NCBI GenBank assembly: GCA_963722415.1
Contig: CAVRNI010000027.1
Coordinates: forward strand, 1 to 64,000
Source of the DNA: JALOLG01 sp963722415
GTDB taxonomy: Bacteria; Actinomycetota; Acidimicrobiia; Acidimicrobiales; Ilumatobacteraceae
Length of the DNA stretch: 64,000 nt
Reading direction: 5' to 3'
Under the pieces are notes generated by a model that had not been told where the DNA came from, made no database searches, and saw only the letters and a program-made list of their open reading frames with translations. The translations under genes and the position numbers were made by a program. Below are positions 44,300 to 54,667 of the stretch, piece by piece (the stretch's first letter is position 1; the number at the start of each line of letters is the position of its first letter).

Positions 44300-46723
44300 A
44301 GCCGCTCGATCCGAACGTCGGTGACCGGCACGGTCGAGTCCATGATTTCGCGGATGTCGGCGCCGGTCTGGTTGAACGGTGCCCAGACCGTGCCGCGCGG
44401 CACGGCCGGGTTGGCGACGAGGGGGAGCACGACCGAGCCTCTGGCGCTGACGACGCGAACGTCGGTGCCGGCGGCGACGCCGGTCTGGTCGAAGTCGAGC
44501 GGATGCACGTGGGCCGCGGCGCCCGGCGCCAGCGCCGCCAGCGAATGCGACCGCGCCGTGCCCACCGCGTTGTCGTACAACTTGCGGCTCACCGCCAGCC
44601 GGTAGTCGTACGTGTTGCGCTCGCGGGCGCCGTCGGCGACGTCTCGGGGAGTGCGGACGGCGAGACCGACGGTCACGAGGCCGTCGCGGTTCGCCGCGAG
44701 CGCGGCGGCCGTGATGCCCGCGTACGCGGGGACGTCGGCGGCGATCGCATCGGTGACGTCGGCGACCGATCCGAACCCGAGGTCGTGGCCGAGCTCGATC
44801 GCCAGCTCGGCGGCGATCATCCAGTCGGGTCGCGCCGTGCCGGCCGGGGTGATCTTCTGGGCGACCGTCGTCACCCGACCCTCGAGGTTGGTGGTCGTGC
44901 CGGACTTCTCGCCGTACGCCGCGGCCGCGAGCACGACGTCGGCGTGCTCGTTCGAGTCGTTCAGGAACGTGTCGATCGACATCAACCGGCGAGCGCCGGC
45001 CAGGGCCCGGCGGGCGAGATCGGCGTCGGGGCAGTCGTTGATCGGATCGGCACCGAGCAGCACGAGCAGGTCGAGCTTGCCCTCGGCCGCCGCCCGCAGG
45101 ACGCCGAGACCATCATCGGGCCCGTCGTCGAGACCGTCGTCGCCGGCCGGCGGTCGGAGGCCCAGCTCGAGTGCGCCGACGACGTTGCCGCGCCGCAGGG
45201 CCGGGAGCACCTTGGCACCCGGCAACGCGGCGAGCAGCGCGGCCAACGAGGCGACCGCCGACTCCTGCGACTCGGCGAGGTTGGCGCGCCCGGCGACGAC
45301 GACGACGTTTCCTTTCGCCAACTGTTCCGTCGACGTCGGGCTCGGCGAGCGTGGCGCTGATGACGCGGGCGGCGCCGCCGGGCTCGTACCGGACGCTCTT
45401 CCACGCCAACCTCGTGAGGCCCGACTCGATCGGCGAGAACTCGAGGATCCGGCTGCGGCGCTTCTCGGCGGCGTCGCGCAGCCGCAGGTACAGCACCGGC
45501 AGCTCTTCTTTGAGGTCGGGGCCGAGCAGCACGATCGTCGACGCGTTGGCCGCCTCGTCGATGGTCGCCCGATCGAGCCCGAGCACCGCCGGCGGCAGAC
45601 CGTCGCCCATCTGCGCGTCGCGCCGATCGATGCCGACTGCGTCGGCGAGCTTGGCCCACGCGTACGCGTCCTCGTTCGTGCCGCGGGCGCCGCCGAGCAG
45701 CCCGATCGCGTCCGGCCCACCGGCGTCGAGCGCCTCGCGCACGAGCGCCGCGGCGATCGCCGAGCGCGCCGTTCCACGACGTCTCGGCGAGGCCCGACTC
45801 GCCGCGCACGAGCGGCGCGGCGAGGCGATCGTCGGAGTTGACCGCCTCGAAGTCGAACCGCCCGCGGTCGCACAGCCAGCCCCAGTTGACGGGGTCGGAG
45901 TCGACGCCCTGGTAGCGCAGCAACTCGTCGCGGCTCGACTGGATCACGACCCGGCAGCCGACCGAGCACGTCGTGCACGTGCTCTCGACCTGCTCGAGGT
46001 CCCACGGCCTGGCCTTGAACCGGTACGGCGTGGCGGTGAGCGCGCCGACCGGGCAGATCTGCACGGTGTTGCCGGAGAAGTACGACGCGAACGGCTCGTC
46101 GGGGAACGTCATCACCTGGGTGTCGTTGCCGCGGCTGACGAAGTGGATCAGCTTGTCGCCGGCGACCTCGTCGGCGAAGCGGGTGCAGCGATCGCACAGG
46201 ATGCAGCGCTCGCGGTCGAGCAGCACCAGGTCGCTGATCGGGATCGGCTTCTCGAAGTGGCGCTTCTGCTCGACGTAGCGGCTCTCGCCGGGACCGTGGC
46301 TGATCGCCTGGTCCTGGAGCGGGCACTCGCCGCCCTTGTCGCACACCGGGCAGTCGAGCGGATGGTTGGCGAGGAACAGCTCGAGCACGCCCTCCTGGGC
46401 GCGCTTGACGCTGTCGGTCGCGGTGCGGACGACCTGGCCCTCGGCGACCGGGGTCATGCACGACACCACCATCATCGGACCGCGCGGCCCCTCGACCTCG
46501 ACGAGGCATTGCCGGCACATGCCGACCGAGTGTCATGCGCGGGTGGTAGCAGAACCGCGGCACGTACGGTGCCGGCGTCGTCGCACGCCTCGATCACGAG
46601 CTGCCCGGGCGGCGCCTCGTGGGCCACGCCGTCGATGGTGACCGTGACGGTGGTCTTGGGCGGCGGTTCCGGTTCGTCGGCGTCGCGTCAGTCGTCGTCG
46701 GTCGTCGCATCGTCGTCAGACAT
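44296..46723 (-). CDS. nuoG: NADH-quinone oxidoreductase subunit G
   Basis: The 75-kDa iron-sulfur subunit of the NADH-input arm. The N-terminal [2Fe-2S] ferredoxin region (PRFCYHPRM, VGMCRQCLVEV), CPVCDKGGECPLQDQA, CILCDRCTRFADEV and the N7-type CTTCSVGCRVVI cluster are present, followed by a molybdopterin-oxidoreductase-like part. There are at least four breaks (near 46590, 46530, 45775 and 45330). The start is unclear: ATG 46723 gives SDDDATTDDD, then an in-frame TGA (46688-46690) before DADEPEPPPKTTVTVTIDG. Either that codon is a base error or translation starts downstream. About 800 residues. Confidence 0.9.
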
Positions 46724-46730
46724 CGGCGCA

Positions 46731-48103
46731 TCACCCCCGCTCCGTGGATCGCGTGGCGGACGACGCCGTCGATCGGGCGGCCGTGCTCGATGTAGTGCTC
46801 GAACTCGTGCGGGAAGCGACGCACCGCCGAGGCGATCGGGCTCACGGCCGACGGGCCGAGCGGGCAGATCGTCGTCTGGCGCGGCGGCCAGGCGATGCCC
46901 GGGCTGATCGACTCGCAGACCTCGAACAACGTGTCGATGTCGTCGGGCCGGCCGTGACCGTCGAGGATCCGGTACAGGATCCGCTCCAGCCACGTGGTGC
47001 CCTCCCGGCACGGCGTGCACTTGCCGCAGCTCTCGCGGGCGAAGAAGCGGACGATCCGCCAGCAGGCGGCGACCACGTCGGTGGTGTCGTCCATCACGAC
47101 GATCGCGCCCGAGCCGAGCATCGAACCGGCCTGGTCGACGGTCGGCTTGTCGAGCGGCAGATCGAGGTGCTCGTCGAAGAACCAGATCGCGCTGGCGCCG
47201 CCGGGGATGAACGCCTTGACGCTGCGGCCCTCGCGAACACCACCGCAGTACTCGGGCGCCTCGATCAACATGCGGAACGTCGTGACGCCGTTCGGGACCT
47301 CGAACACGCCGGGCTGGTTGACGTGTCCGGACACGGCGAACATCCGCATGCCGGTCGACGTCGGCGCGCCGATGTCGTGGAACGACTGTCCGGACTCGTT
47401 GATGATCCACGGCACGTTGGCGAGCGTCTCGACGTTGTTGACGATCGTCGGCTGCATGTACAGGCCCTTGGCGGCGGGGAAGTACGGCGGCTTGAGCCGT
47501 GGCATGCCACGCTCGCCCTCGAGGCTCTCGATCAGACGCCGTCTCCTCGCCGACGATGTAGGCGCCGGCACCCCACGTGAGCGTGATGTCGACGGAGAAC
47601 TCGGTGCCGAGGATGTTCGTGCCGATGAGACCGTTGGCGTAGGCATCGTTCAGCGCCTGGGCGATGCGTTCCTGGGCGAGCGCCATCTCGCCGCGGACGT
47701 AGAGGAACGCCTGCGCGGCGCCGATCGCGTAGCACGCGATGAGCGTGCCCTCGATCAGCTGGTGCGGATCGAGCTCCATCAGCAGCCGGTCCTTGTAGGT
47801 GCCGGGTTCGCTCTCGTCGCCGTTGACGACGACGTACCGCGGGAACACGCCCGGCGGCAGGAAGCCCCACTTCGTGCCCGCCGGGAAGCCGGCGCCGCCG
47901 CGACCCTGCATCTCGGACGTCTTGACCTCGGTGTGCACCTCCTCGGGCGTCATCGACGTGAGCGCCTTGCGCAACGCCGTGTAGCCGCCCGTGCGGACGT
48001 AGCCGTCGTACGTGTAGCCGTCGGCGACGTCGAAGCGGGTGGTGATCAGCTTCGGCCCGATGGGCACCAGGCCCGGCACGTGGAACGAGGGAACGTCGGT
48101 CAT
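46731..48103 (-). CDS. nuoF: NADH-quinone oxidoreductase subunit F
   Basis: NADH- and FMN-binding subunit. It starts at ATG 48103 (TDVPSFHVPGLVPIG), overlapping the nuoE-frame stop (ATGA). The glycine-rich NADH site GRGGAGFPAGTKW, FMN-site residues in VVNGDESEPGTYKDRLL, GAGAYIVGEETA, and the [4Fe-4S] motif ESCGKCTPCREG are present. One base shift near 47535 lies just after GEETA, before LIESLEGERGMPRLKPP. The 3' end is uncertain: without another shift the frame runs into nuoG; with one it ends at TGA 46731-46733. Confidence 0.92.
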
Positions 48104-48852
48104 CTGGCGTCGACTTTCGCTCGCGAGCCGGCCGGTCGGCCCAGTTCTGCGTGTGCGTTGACGCACCGGCGAGCGTCGCCGGTTGCGGTGACTCGATCGG
48201 CGAAGGCGCCGGCGCGCAGGTCGTCGATCAGCTGATCGAACTCGGCGTGCGTCACCCCGTAGCGGTAGCGGTAGTTGACCTGGAGCGCCGGTGCCTCGGT
48301 GCAGCTGCGATGCCTCGACGTGTTGAGCGTGAATAGACGTGGGCGAGCGTGCCGTGCGGCGGGATCTCGTCGGCGAGCGTGCCGGCGCGCAGGTCGTCGA
48401 TCAGCTGATCGAACTCGGCGTGGGTCACCCGGTTGCGGTAGCGGTAGTTGATCTGCAGCGCCGGTGCCTCGGTGCACGCCGCGATGCACTCGACGTCCTC
48501 GAGCGTGAACATGCCGTCGCCGGTCGTGCCGCCGGCCTTGACGCCGAGCGTGTGCTCGGCGTGCTCGAGCAGCTCCCACGCGCCGACCAGCTGGCACGAG
48601 ATGTTCGAGCAGATGTTGATGCAGTACGTGCCGACCGGCTCGAACTTGAACATCTCGTAGAACGTCGCCGTCCCGTACACCTCGGCCGAGGTGATGTCGA
48701 GCAGCTCGGCGATGTGCGCCATCGCCTCGTTGCTGAGCCACCCGTCCTGCTCCTGGGCGAGGTGGAGGATCGGGATCAGCGCCGACTTCGGACCGCGGGT
48801 ACCGCCCGATGATCTCCTTGGCGACCGAGACGTTGGCGTCGCTCAACCTCAT
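48100..48852 (-). CDS. nuoE: NADH-quinone oxidoreductase subunit E, 3' end partly duplicated
   Basis: The 24-kDa [2Fe-2S] subunit. It starts at ATG 48852 (RLSDANVSVAKEIIGRYPRS), overlapping the nuoD stop. After a one-base shift near 48800 it continues ALIPILHLAQEQDGWLS, YGTATFYEMFKFEPVG, the first two cluster cysteines in CINICSNISC and the last two in ECIAACTEAPALQINYRY, then RVTHAEFDQLIDDLRAGTLADEIPPHG. Downstream a second, diverged copy (CTEAPALQVNYRYRYG, VTHAEFDQLIDDLRAGAFAD) follows in another frame. The true stop is therefore unclear: the protein either ends near 48340 or is extended by the repeat to 48100. Confidence 0.88.
   Translation of the reverse strand: MRLSDANVSVAKEIIGRYPRSEVGADPDPPPRPGAGRVAQQRGDGAHRRAARHHLGRGVRDGDVLRDVQVRAGRHVLHQHLLEHLVPAGRRVGAARARRAHARRQGRRHDRRRHVHARGRRVHRGVHRGTGAADQLPLPQPGDPRRVRSADRRPARRHARRRDPAARHARPRLFTLNTSRHRSCTEAPALQVNYRYRYGVTHAEFDQLIDDLRAGAFADRVTATGDARRCVNAHAELGRPAGSRAKVDAR
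48208..48476. repeat. Tandem duplication inside nuoE
   Basis: Two 96-bp copies, 48208-48303 and 48381-48476, are offset by 173 bp and differ at five positions. The differences change few residues (RNRV to RYGV, Ile to Val), so both copies look selected as coding sequence. Confidence 0.9.
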
Positions 48853-50205
48853 CGGTCGACCTCGCCGAGGATCGGGTCGACGCTGGAGATCGCGGCGACG
48901 GCGTCGGCGACGAGGCCGCCGCGCAGCATGTGCGGGAGCGTCTGGATGTTGACGAACGACGGCGCCCGCACGTGCATCCGGTACGGGGTGGCGGAGCCGT
49001 CGCTGGCGATGTAGCAGCCGATCTCGCCACGCGGGCTCTCGACCGCGACGTAGACCTCGCCGGCCGGCACCTTGAAGCCCTCGGTGAAGATCTTGAAGTG
49101 GTGGATCAGCGCTTCCATCGACTCGTCGATGCGGACGCGAGGAGGCGGCGTGACCTTCTTGTCCTGGATGCGGTAGTCGCCCGTCGGCATCCGGTCGAGG
49201 ACCTGGCGCACGATGCGCATCGATTCGCGGATCTCGTTGAGGCGGATCGCGTACCGGTCGAACGAGTCGCCGTACGACCCGACGATGACGTCGAACTCGA
49301 CCTCGTCGTAGTGGAGGTACGGCATGTCGCGCCGCAGGTCCCACTCGACCCCGGTCGACCGCAGGATCGGCCCGGTGGCGCCGAGCGCGATCGCCTCGGT
49401 GGGGGTGATCACGCCGACGCCTTGCAGGCGCTCACGCCAGATCGGCTGGCCGGTCAGCAACGTGTCGTACTCGTCGAGCCGTTCCGGCACGACGTCGAGG
49501 ATCCGGAGCACGTCGTCGCGCCAGCCGGGTGGCAGGTCGGCGGCGACGCCGCCGGGGCGCACGAAGTTGTGGTTCATCCGCAGCCCGGTGACCTTCTGGA
49601 AGAAGCGCAACACCTCTTCGCGCTCGCGCCAGCCGTAGATCATCATCGACACCGCGCCGAGGTCCAAGCCGTTGGTCGCCATGAACAGCAGGTGGCTGGC
49701 CATGCGGTTGAGCTCGCTCGAGCAGCATCCGCATCCACGTCGCCCGCTCGGGGATGTCGCCGTCGATGCCGAGCAGCTTCTCGGTCGCCAGCGAGAACAC
49801 CAGCTCGTTGATGATCGGGCTGGCGTAGTCCATGCGCGTGACGTTGGTGCCGCCCTGCATGAACGTGAGGTTCTCGCCGGTCTTCTCCATGCCGGTGTGC
49901 AGGTAGCCGATGATCGGCTTGCAGCGCAGCACGGTCTCGCCCTGCAGCTCGAGCATCAGTCGCAGCACGCCGTGGGTCGACGGGTGCTGCGGACCCATGT
50001 TGATGATCATCGTCTGGCCGGCATCGAGTGCCGCGTCGGTCTCGACGTCGCCGTCGGTGGTGACGTCGAGCTCGACCGCGCCCAGCTGCGCCGCTTCGGC
50101 CTCGCTCATCCGCAGGACGGCTCCGACCTCGCGCAGCAACTCCTTGGCGGTGAGCTCCGACCTCGACCGCAGCTCCTGCGCGCCCTCGTCGGTGATCACG
50201 GTCAT
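48849..50205 (-). CDS. nuoD: NADH-quinone oxidoreductase subunit D (second cluster)
   Basis: About 452 residues from ATG 50205, overlapping the nuoC stop. It has an N-terminal extension of ~70 residues rich in Glu/Leu (LTAKELLREVGAVLRMSEAEAA) before the core INMGPQHPSTHGVLRLMLELQG. GYLHTGMEKTGENLTFMQ follows. One base shift near 49725 separates TWMRMLL from MASHLLFMATNGLDLGA. The C-terminus is intact (VDPILGEVDR). It shares the GPQHP-THG core with NuoD1 but differs widely elsewhere. Confidence 0.94.
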
Positions 50206-50727
50206 GATCGGGCGCCCTTGAACTGCACGGGGATCTCGCCGACCTCGTAGTCCTTGCGGAGCGGGTGGCCGTCCCAGTCCTCCGGCATCAGGATGCGCGA
50301 CGGGTCGGGGTGGTCGGTGAACACGATGCCGAACATGTCGAACACCTCGCGCTCCATCGCCTCGGTGCCGGGGTGGATGTCGAACAGGGTCGGCAGCACC
50401 GTGTCGTCCTCCGGCACCTGTACCCGCAGGCGGAGGCGGCGCCGATTGGCGAGATCGAGCAGGTTGACGACCACCTCGAAACGCTCGGGGCTGATCCCCT
50501 CGGGAAGTGACCGTTCCATGAACTGGAGGTAGTCGACGGCCGTCAGGTCGACGCACATCACGTACCCGTCGTCGGCGAGGCGCTGCACGAGCTCGACGTA
50601 CTGCTCGCGTGTCGGGTGCACGACGTCCTGACCGCAGCTCTCGACGATCACACAGCCGTGCACCGAAGCGCGGTTCGACCGGTGTCCTCGACCGCGACCG
50701 TGTCGTATCTCGTCGTCCGCCCGACAT
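50202..50727 (-). CDS. nuoC: NADH-quinone oxidoreductase subunit C (second cluster)
   Basis: About 175 residues. The core (DVVHPTREQYVELVQRLADDG, VMCVDLTAVDYLQF) and the signature EREVFDMFGIVFTDHPDPSRILMPEDWDGHPLRKDY are in one frame to the stop at 50202. The N-terminus needs small corrections: ATG 50727, 1 bp after the nuoB stop, then about 20 residues (YDTVAVEDTGRTALRC) in another frame, rejoining near 50650. The NuoB frame also runs uninterrupted into it. Confidence 0.88.
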
Positions 50728-50728
50728 G

Positions 50729-51311
50729 TCAGCGCGTATCCGAGCAGGACGGGGACGGCGGTTGGAGCGATCTCCTGGACGTGCAGGTTGGCACCGCCGC
50801 CGGTGGCGTCGCGCCGCTTCATCAGCTCGCCGTCTTCGATCTGCTGGTGGAGCGTCTCGATGGCGTGGATCAACGTCTCGGGCGACGGCGGGCAGCCGGG
50901 CGCGTACACGTCGACGGGGACGATCTGGTCGACACCCTGCACGATCGCGTAGTTGTTGAACATGCCGCCCGTCGATGCGCACACGCCCATCGAGATCACC
51001 CACTTGGGTTCCATCATCTGGTCGTACACCTGCCGCAGCACGGGGCCCATCTTCTGGCTCACGCGTCCGGCGACGATCATGATGTCGGCCTGGCGTGGTG
51101 ACGCCCGGAACACCTCCATCCCGAAGCGCGACAGGTCGTAGTGCGCGGCACCGGTGGCCATCATCTCGATCGCGCAGCAGGCGAGCCCGAACGTGGCCGG
51201 CCACGACGAACGTGACCGCGCCCATTGCACGAGCGTTTCGAGTTTGCCGGTGATGATGTTGTGGGTCAGCCCACCGAGGCCGTCGTCGAGCACATCGTTG
51301 ACAAGACCCAC
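50729..51311 (-). CDS. nuoB: NADH-quinone oxidoreductase subunit B (second cluster)
   Basis: The start is GTG 51311 (GLVNDVLDDGLGGLTHNIITG) behind AGAGGAGG. Cluster N2 cysteines are in GLACCAIEMM, MGVCASTGG and YAPGCPPSPE. About 190 residues. I place the stop at TGA 50729-50731, one base before the nuoC ATG; reaching it needs a small shift in the last ~20 codons, because the main frame reads on into nuoC. Confidence 0.92.
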
Positions 51312-51321
51312 GTTGCCTCCT

Positions 51322-51816
51322 CTACGCGGCTTCCCCGGTGCCCGCTCCTCCAGCGTCGACCCGACGCGGCCCTCGGTACCGACCCGGCGGATGGTGGACG
51401 CGGCCGTGCGCTCCGGCGTCACCATCGCGGCATCGGCCTCGAGGTTCCGGTAGTCGTGCAACGGTCCCCAGTCGAGCCCGCCGCGGGCGACCTCGTACAC
51501 GAACGTCAAGAAGAAGATCACCGAGAACCCGGCGATCGCCCAGAACCCGAACACGCCGAGCGTGCCGCGCTCGACCGAGTACGGGTACAGGAACACGATC
51601 TCGATGTCGAACATGATGAACAGCATCGCCACGATGTAGAAGCTGACCGGGAAGCGCTCGGGCGGTTCGCGGCTCGGCACGATGCCGCACTCGTACGGCG
51701 CTTCCTTGGCCGCCGATGGGCGGCGCGGCGCCAGCAACCGCGACGCGACGAAGCTCAGGACAGCTGAACAGGACGGCGAGGACGAGCAGCGCCACGATCG
51801 GCAAGTACTGGCCCAT
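51322..51816 (-). CDS. nuoA: NADH-quinone oxidoreductase subunit A (second cluster)
   Basis: The start is ATG 51816 (GQYLPIVALLVLAVLF). After a one-base shift near 51763 it continues LSFVASRLLAPRRPSAAKEAPYECGIVPS, then FPVSFYIVAMLFIMFDIEIVFLYP, the conserved NuoA loop and helix. The C-terminal tail is longer than usual (~45 residues). It should end at TAG 51322-51324, just before the nuoB ribosome site; a missing G in GGGG near 51333 makes the frame read on into nuoB. Confidence 0.92.
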   Translation of the reverse strand: MGQYLPIVALLVLAVLFSCPELRRVAVAGAAPPIGGQGSAVRVRHRAEPRTARALPGQLLHRGDAVHHVRHRDRVPVPVLGRARHARRVRVLGDRRVLGDLLLDVRVRGRPRRARLGTVARLPEPRGRCRDGDAGAHGRVHHPPGRYRGPRRVDAGGAGTGEAA

Positions 51817-51820
51817 CGGG

Positions 51821-52638
51821 TCAACCCGCCGGCACCAGTTGTCGGCTGCGGTTCTCGGCGACGACCCGGTCGCGCCGGTGCATCATCCAGCAGAGCAGCA
51901 AGAACACCGTCGACGATCCAAGCGTGATCAGGGCAGCTGGTTGTCGTCGCGCGCCCAGATCACGGACCATGTAGACGTACTGGTGTTGTCGGGTGGTGTC
52001 GATCTCGGGTGGCGTCGGCGCCCGCCCCGGTTCCGCCTGGAGCTGTTCGAGGGGGGCGACCTCGACGACCGCGTAGTGAGGTCTGTGGAAGAAGGCGAGG
52101 AAATCGAGGCTGTCGTTGATCTTCGGGAAGCGCTCGCCCCCGGTGTCGAACACGCGCTCCACCTGGAACTCGCCGGTGGCGAACGTGTCGGTCTCGACGA
52201 GCAGCTCCCCGGCCGACGACCCGGCCTGACCGAACGACGGCTCCGACTCCTCGAGCTGCACCCAGCCCTCGTCGACGAACTGCTCGGCGATCGAGATCGG
52301 CCTCCTCGCGGAACGACGAACCCTCGGGAATCGTCGGGAGCGTGTCGAGCACGCCCGCGCTGCGCAGCGCAGCCGTGTCCTGGATCACGGTCCGGCCGGG
52401 GATCGCCTCCCACGACGGCTCCGGGCCCTTGAGCCCGATGCCGTAGATCCACCAGATCCGCGCCCATCAGCGCCATCCACCCGGCCAACCCGCTGAACGC
52501 CACGAGGAAGCCGAGCCGGACGCCGAGGTTGGTGCCGAGGACCAGGTAGATGCTGCCGCACAACGTGACGAAGGCGATGATGACGATCAGGATGCCGCGG
52601 AGCTCGGGCTCCCAGGAGATGGCAAGGAGCGCGTTCAT
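51821..52638 (-). CDS. Membrane protein of the bc-complex I operon, function unknown
   Basis: I do not recognise a named family. Correcting shifts near 52465 and 52300 gives ~270 residues. Two membrane helices (ILIVIIAFVTLCGSIYLVLG and VRLGFLVAFSGLAGWMALMG) are followed by RIWWIYGIGLKGPEPSWE, an extracytoplasmic segment of ~150 residues without cysteines, and a final helix (LITLGSSTVFLLLCWMM). It lies between the dihaem cytochrome c and nuoA2, 4 bp from the nuoA2 start, so it is most likely an accessory or assembly subunit of the bc complex or its oxidase partner. The start ATG 52638 is one of two near-identical starts created by a local duplication. Confidence 0.75.
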
Positions 52639-52745
52639 GCGGACGGCTCCGCACGAAGTCGACGATGGCGTGGATCTACAGGTGATGGCAAGCAACGCGT
52701 TCATCCCTAGAGGCTCCGCACGTAGCCGACGATGGCTTCGATCTG
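52617..52745. repeat. Diverged tandem duplication at a gene junction
   Basis: About 60 bp (52617-52678) recur at 52683-52745, offset by 66 bp at the ATG, with roughly 80% identity and one gap. Each copy contains the end of the cytochrome c reading (AIVGYVRSL versus AIVDFVRSR) followed by the start ATG and NALLAI of the next gene. Confidence 0.8.
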
Positions 52746-53776
52746 CTCGTCGGTCAGCATCCGGCCGAAGCCCGGCATGCGCCCGCTGCCCTGGCCCTGG
52801 GTGCCGTACTTGGCGCCGAGCTCAGTGCCGCTCTTGATGAAGTCGATCATGTCGTCCTCGTCCGGGAAGTGGGTGTCGACGGCACCGTCGGTCAGGTTCC
52901 AACCGAACGCGCCCTGCCCCGGCACACCCGGATCGCCCCAGCTCCAACCCGGGGTGTGGCACCTCGCGCAGCTGTACGCGCCGCTGGCGAGGTTGAGGTT
53001 GAACAGCGCCTCGCCGTAGCTCGCGTACTCGCCGTCCTCGACGGCGCGGTTCGCCAGCTCGTCGATGTCGGCCTGATCCTCGGCCGGGAGGTGACCGGAG
53101 TCGCACAGCCGCGGATCGGCTTCGCCCTCCCCGCAGTTCTCGCGCTCGATCTGGATGCTCGCGATGTAGGCGAGCAGCGTGTCGACCTGCTGGGCGTTCA
53201 ACGGACCGCCGCCCTCGAGGCCCCACGGCGACATCGGTGAGAACGCCCGGCCGTACACGATGATGAACCGCACCTCCTCCTCGTCGAAGCGGTAGAAGAC
53301 GGTGTTCAGCGCCGGCGCGTACCACTCGACGGCGCTTGACCTCACCGGTGCGGCCGTCGGTGATGTTGAACGGAGCGACGCCGCCGGCGGCTTTCATCCC
53401 GCCGTGGCAGCCGGCGCAGTTGAACGATTCCGGGTACGTGCCGGTCGGCGCGAACAGCCGCTCACCCCAGTGGATGAACCGGTTCTCCTTGCCTTCGGTC
53501 GCGCCGGCCATCCGCGACGGCTCGAGGATCCAGTACAGGGGGAGGCCGATGACGATGATCACGAGCATGACCAGGCTGAAGAGCTGCAGCATCTCGAGCC
53601 GCCGACCCTCGAGCGCCTCGTCGTCGAGGTACGGCTTGCGGTTGGCCGCCAGCTCGATCTCCGAGCCGAGCTCGCGGCGCGCGGCGCCGGCGTTGAGCGA
53701 CGGCGTAGACGATCCAGCCCACCACCATGATCAGGAGGAGGACCCACGCGATCGACGTCGTGGCAAGTGCCGGCAT
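52707..53776 (-). CDS. qcrC: Dihaem cytochrome c subunit of the bc complex
   Basis: Electron-carrying subunit of the menaquinol-cytochrome c reductase. Correcting shifts near 53700 and 53330 gives ~355 residues. A first membrane helix (SIAWVLLLIMVVGWIVYA) and a cytoplasmic loop precede a second helix (LFSLVMLVIIVIGLPLYWIL). An extracytoplasmic part follows with two haem sites, CAGCH (about 53397-53411) and CARCH (about 52963-52977), and likely Met ligands in RMPGFGRM near the C-terminus. The start ATG 53776 overlaps the Rieske stop (TGATG). Confidence 0.88.
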
Positions 53777-54642
53777 CAGTGCTCCGACTGCCCGATGCAG
53801 TGTGGCCCCTCGGCCTCCTGGCCGGTGGTGTTGGTGCCGATCGGCCGGGCCGTTGACCACGACACCGGTGTCGACCGTGACGTCGCCGTTGCCGGCGACC
53901 GTGACCGGGAAGCGGTCCATGCCGCGCGGTGCCGGGCCAGCCTTCTTCTCGCCGACGCGGTTGTACTGCGACCCGTGACACGGGCACTCGAACCATTGGC
54001 TGCTGACGCACTGCGGCACACGACAGCCGAGGTGCGGGCACTTCTGGTACAGCGCCACGATGCCGGCGCGCATGCCGGCGAGGATCAGCTCGGAGTAGAT
54101 CGCCTCGGCCTTCGGGATCGCGTCGGGCGGATAGGCCGTGATCCAGGTGCGGGCCTCGGGCGCGTAGAAGAAGCCGCTCCCGGCGGTGATGCCCGCCTTG
54201 ATGTCGTCGATGTTGCCGACCGCCACCTTGCCACCGAAGCCACCGGTCTTGAACGGCCAGAGGAACGCCACGAAGCTCGCCGCCGCGAACGTGGCGATGC
54301 CGGCGGTCATCAGCGCCACGGTGGCGCGGTTGAAGAACATCCGCCGGCTGACGCCGATCGCCTCGGGGTCGGGCGGCACCCACGGCGCGAGCGGCGCCGG
54401 TTCGCGGCGCACCAGCGTCGTGCCGGTGCGTGCGACCACACCCTCCGCCTCGGCCTCGGCCGCGTTGCGCGACGGGCCTCGACCGGCCGGGCGGCACGTG
54501 CGGCACGGTCGCGTTGGCGGGTCTCCGCGCTGAGCGCGCCGGCGCCGCGGACGTCGGAGCGGCGCGCCAACGTGACGAACGAGATCATCCCGAGCACGAC
54601 CACGACGGCGACGGCGATCACGATGATGCTGGTGGCGTTCAT
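53776..54642 (-). CDS. qcrA: Rieske iron-sulfur subunit
   Basis: About 289 residues, corrected near 54470 and 53840. An N-terminal helix (SIIVIAVAVVVVLGMISFV), a linker and a second helix (FFNRATVALMTAGIATFAAASFVAFLW) lead to the Rieske domain, with [2Fe-2S] ligands in CPHLGC and CPCHGS. The extra N-terminal helix fits actinobacterial QcrA, which has more than one transmembrane segment. The start ATG 54642 follows GAGGAG. Confidence 0.92.
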
Positions 54643-54667
54643 GCTGGCGATCTCCTCTCGTGCGCGA

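Noticed and set aside
46688..46690. Selenocysteine at the TGA in nuoG
   Set aside because: The position is in a variable acidic leader, no SECIS-like hairpin is evident, and the neighbouring bases contain other errors.
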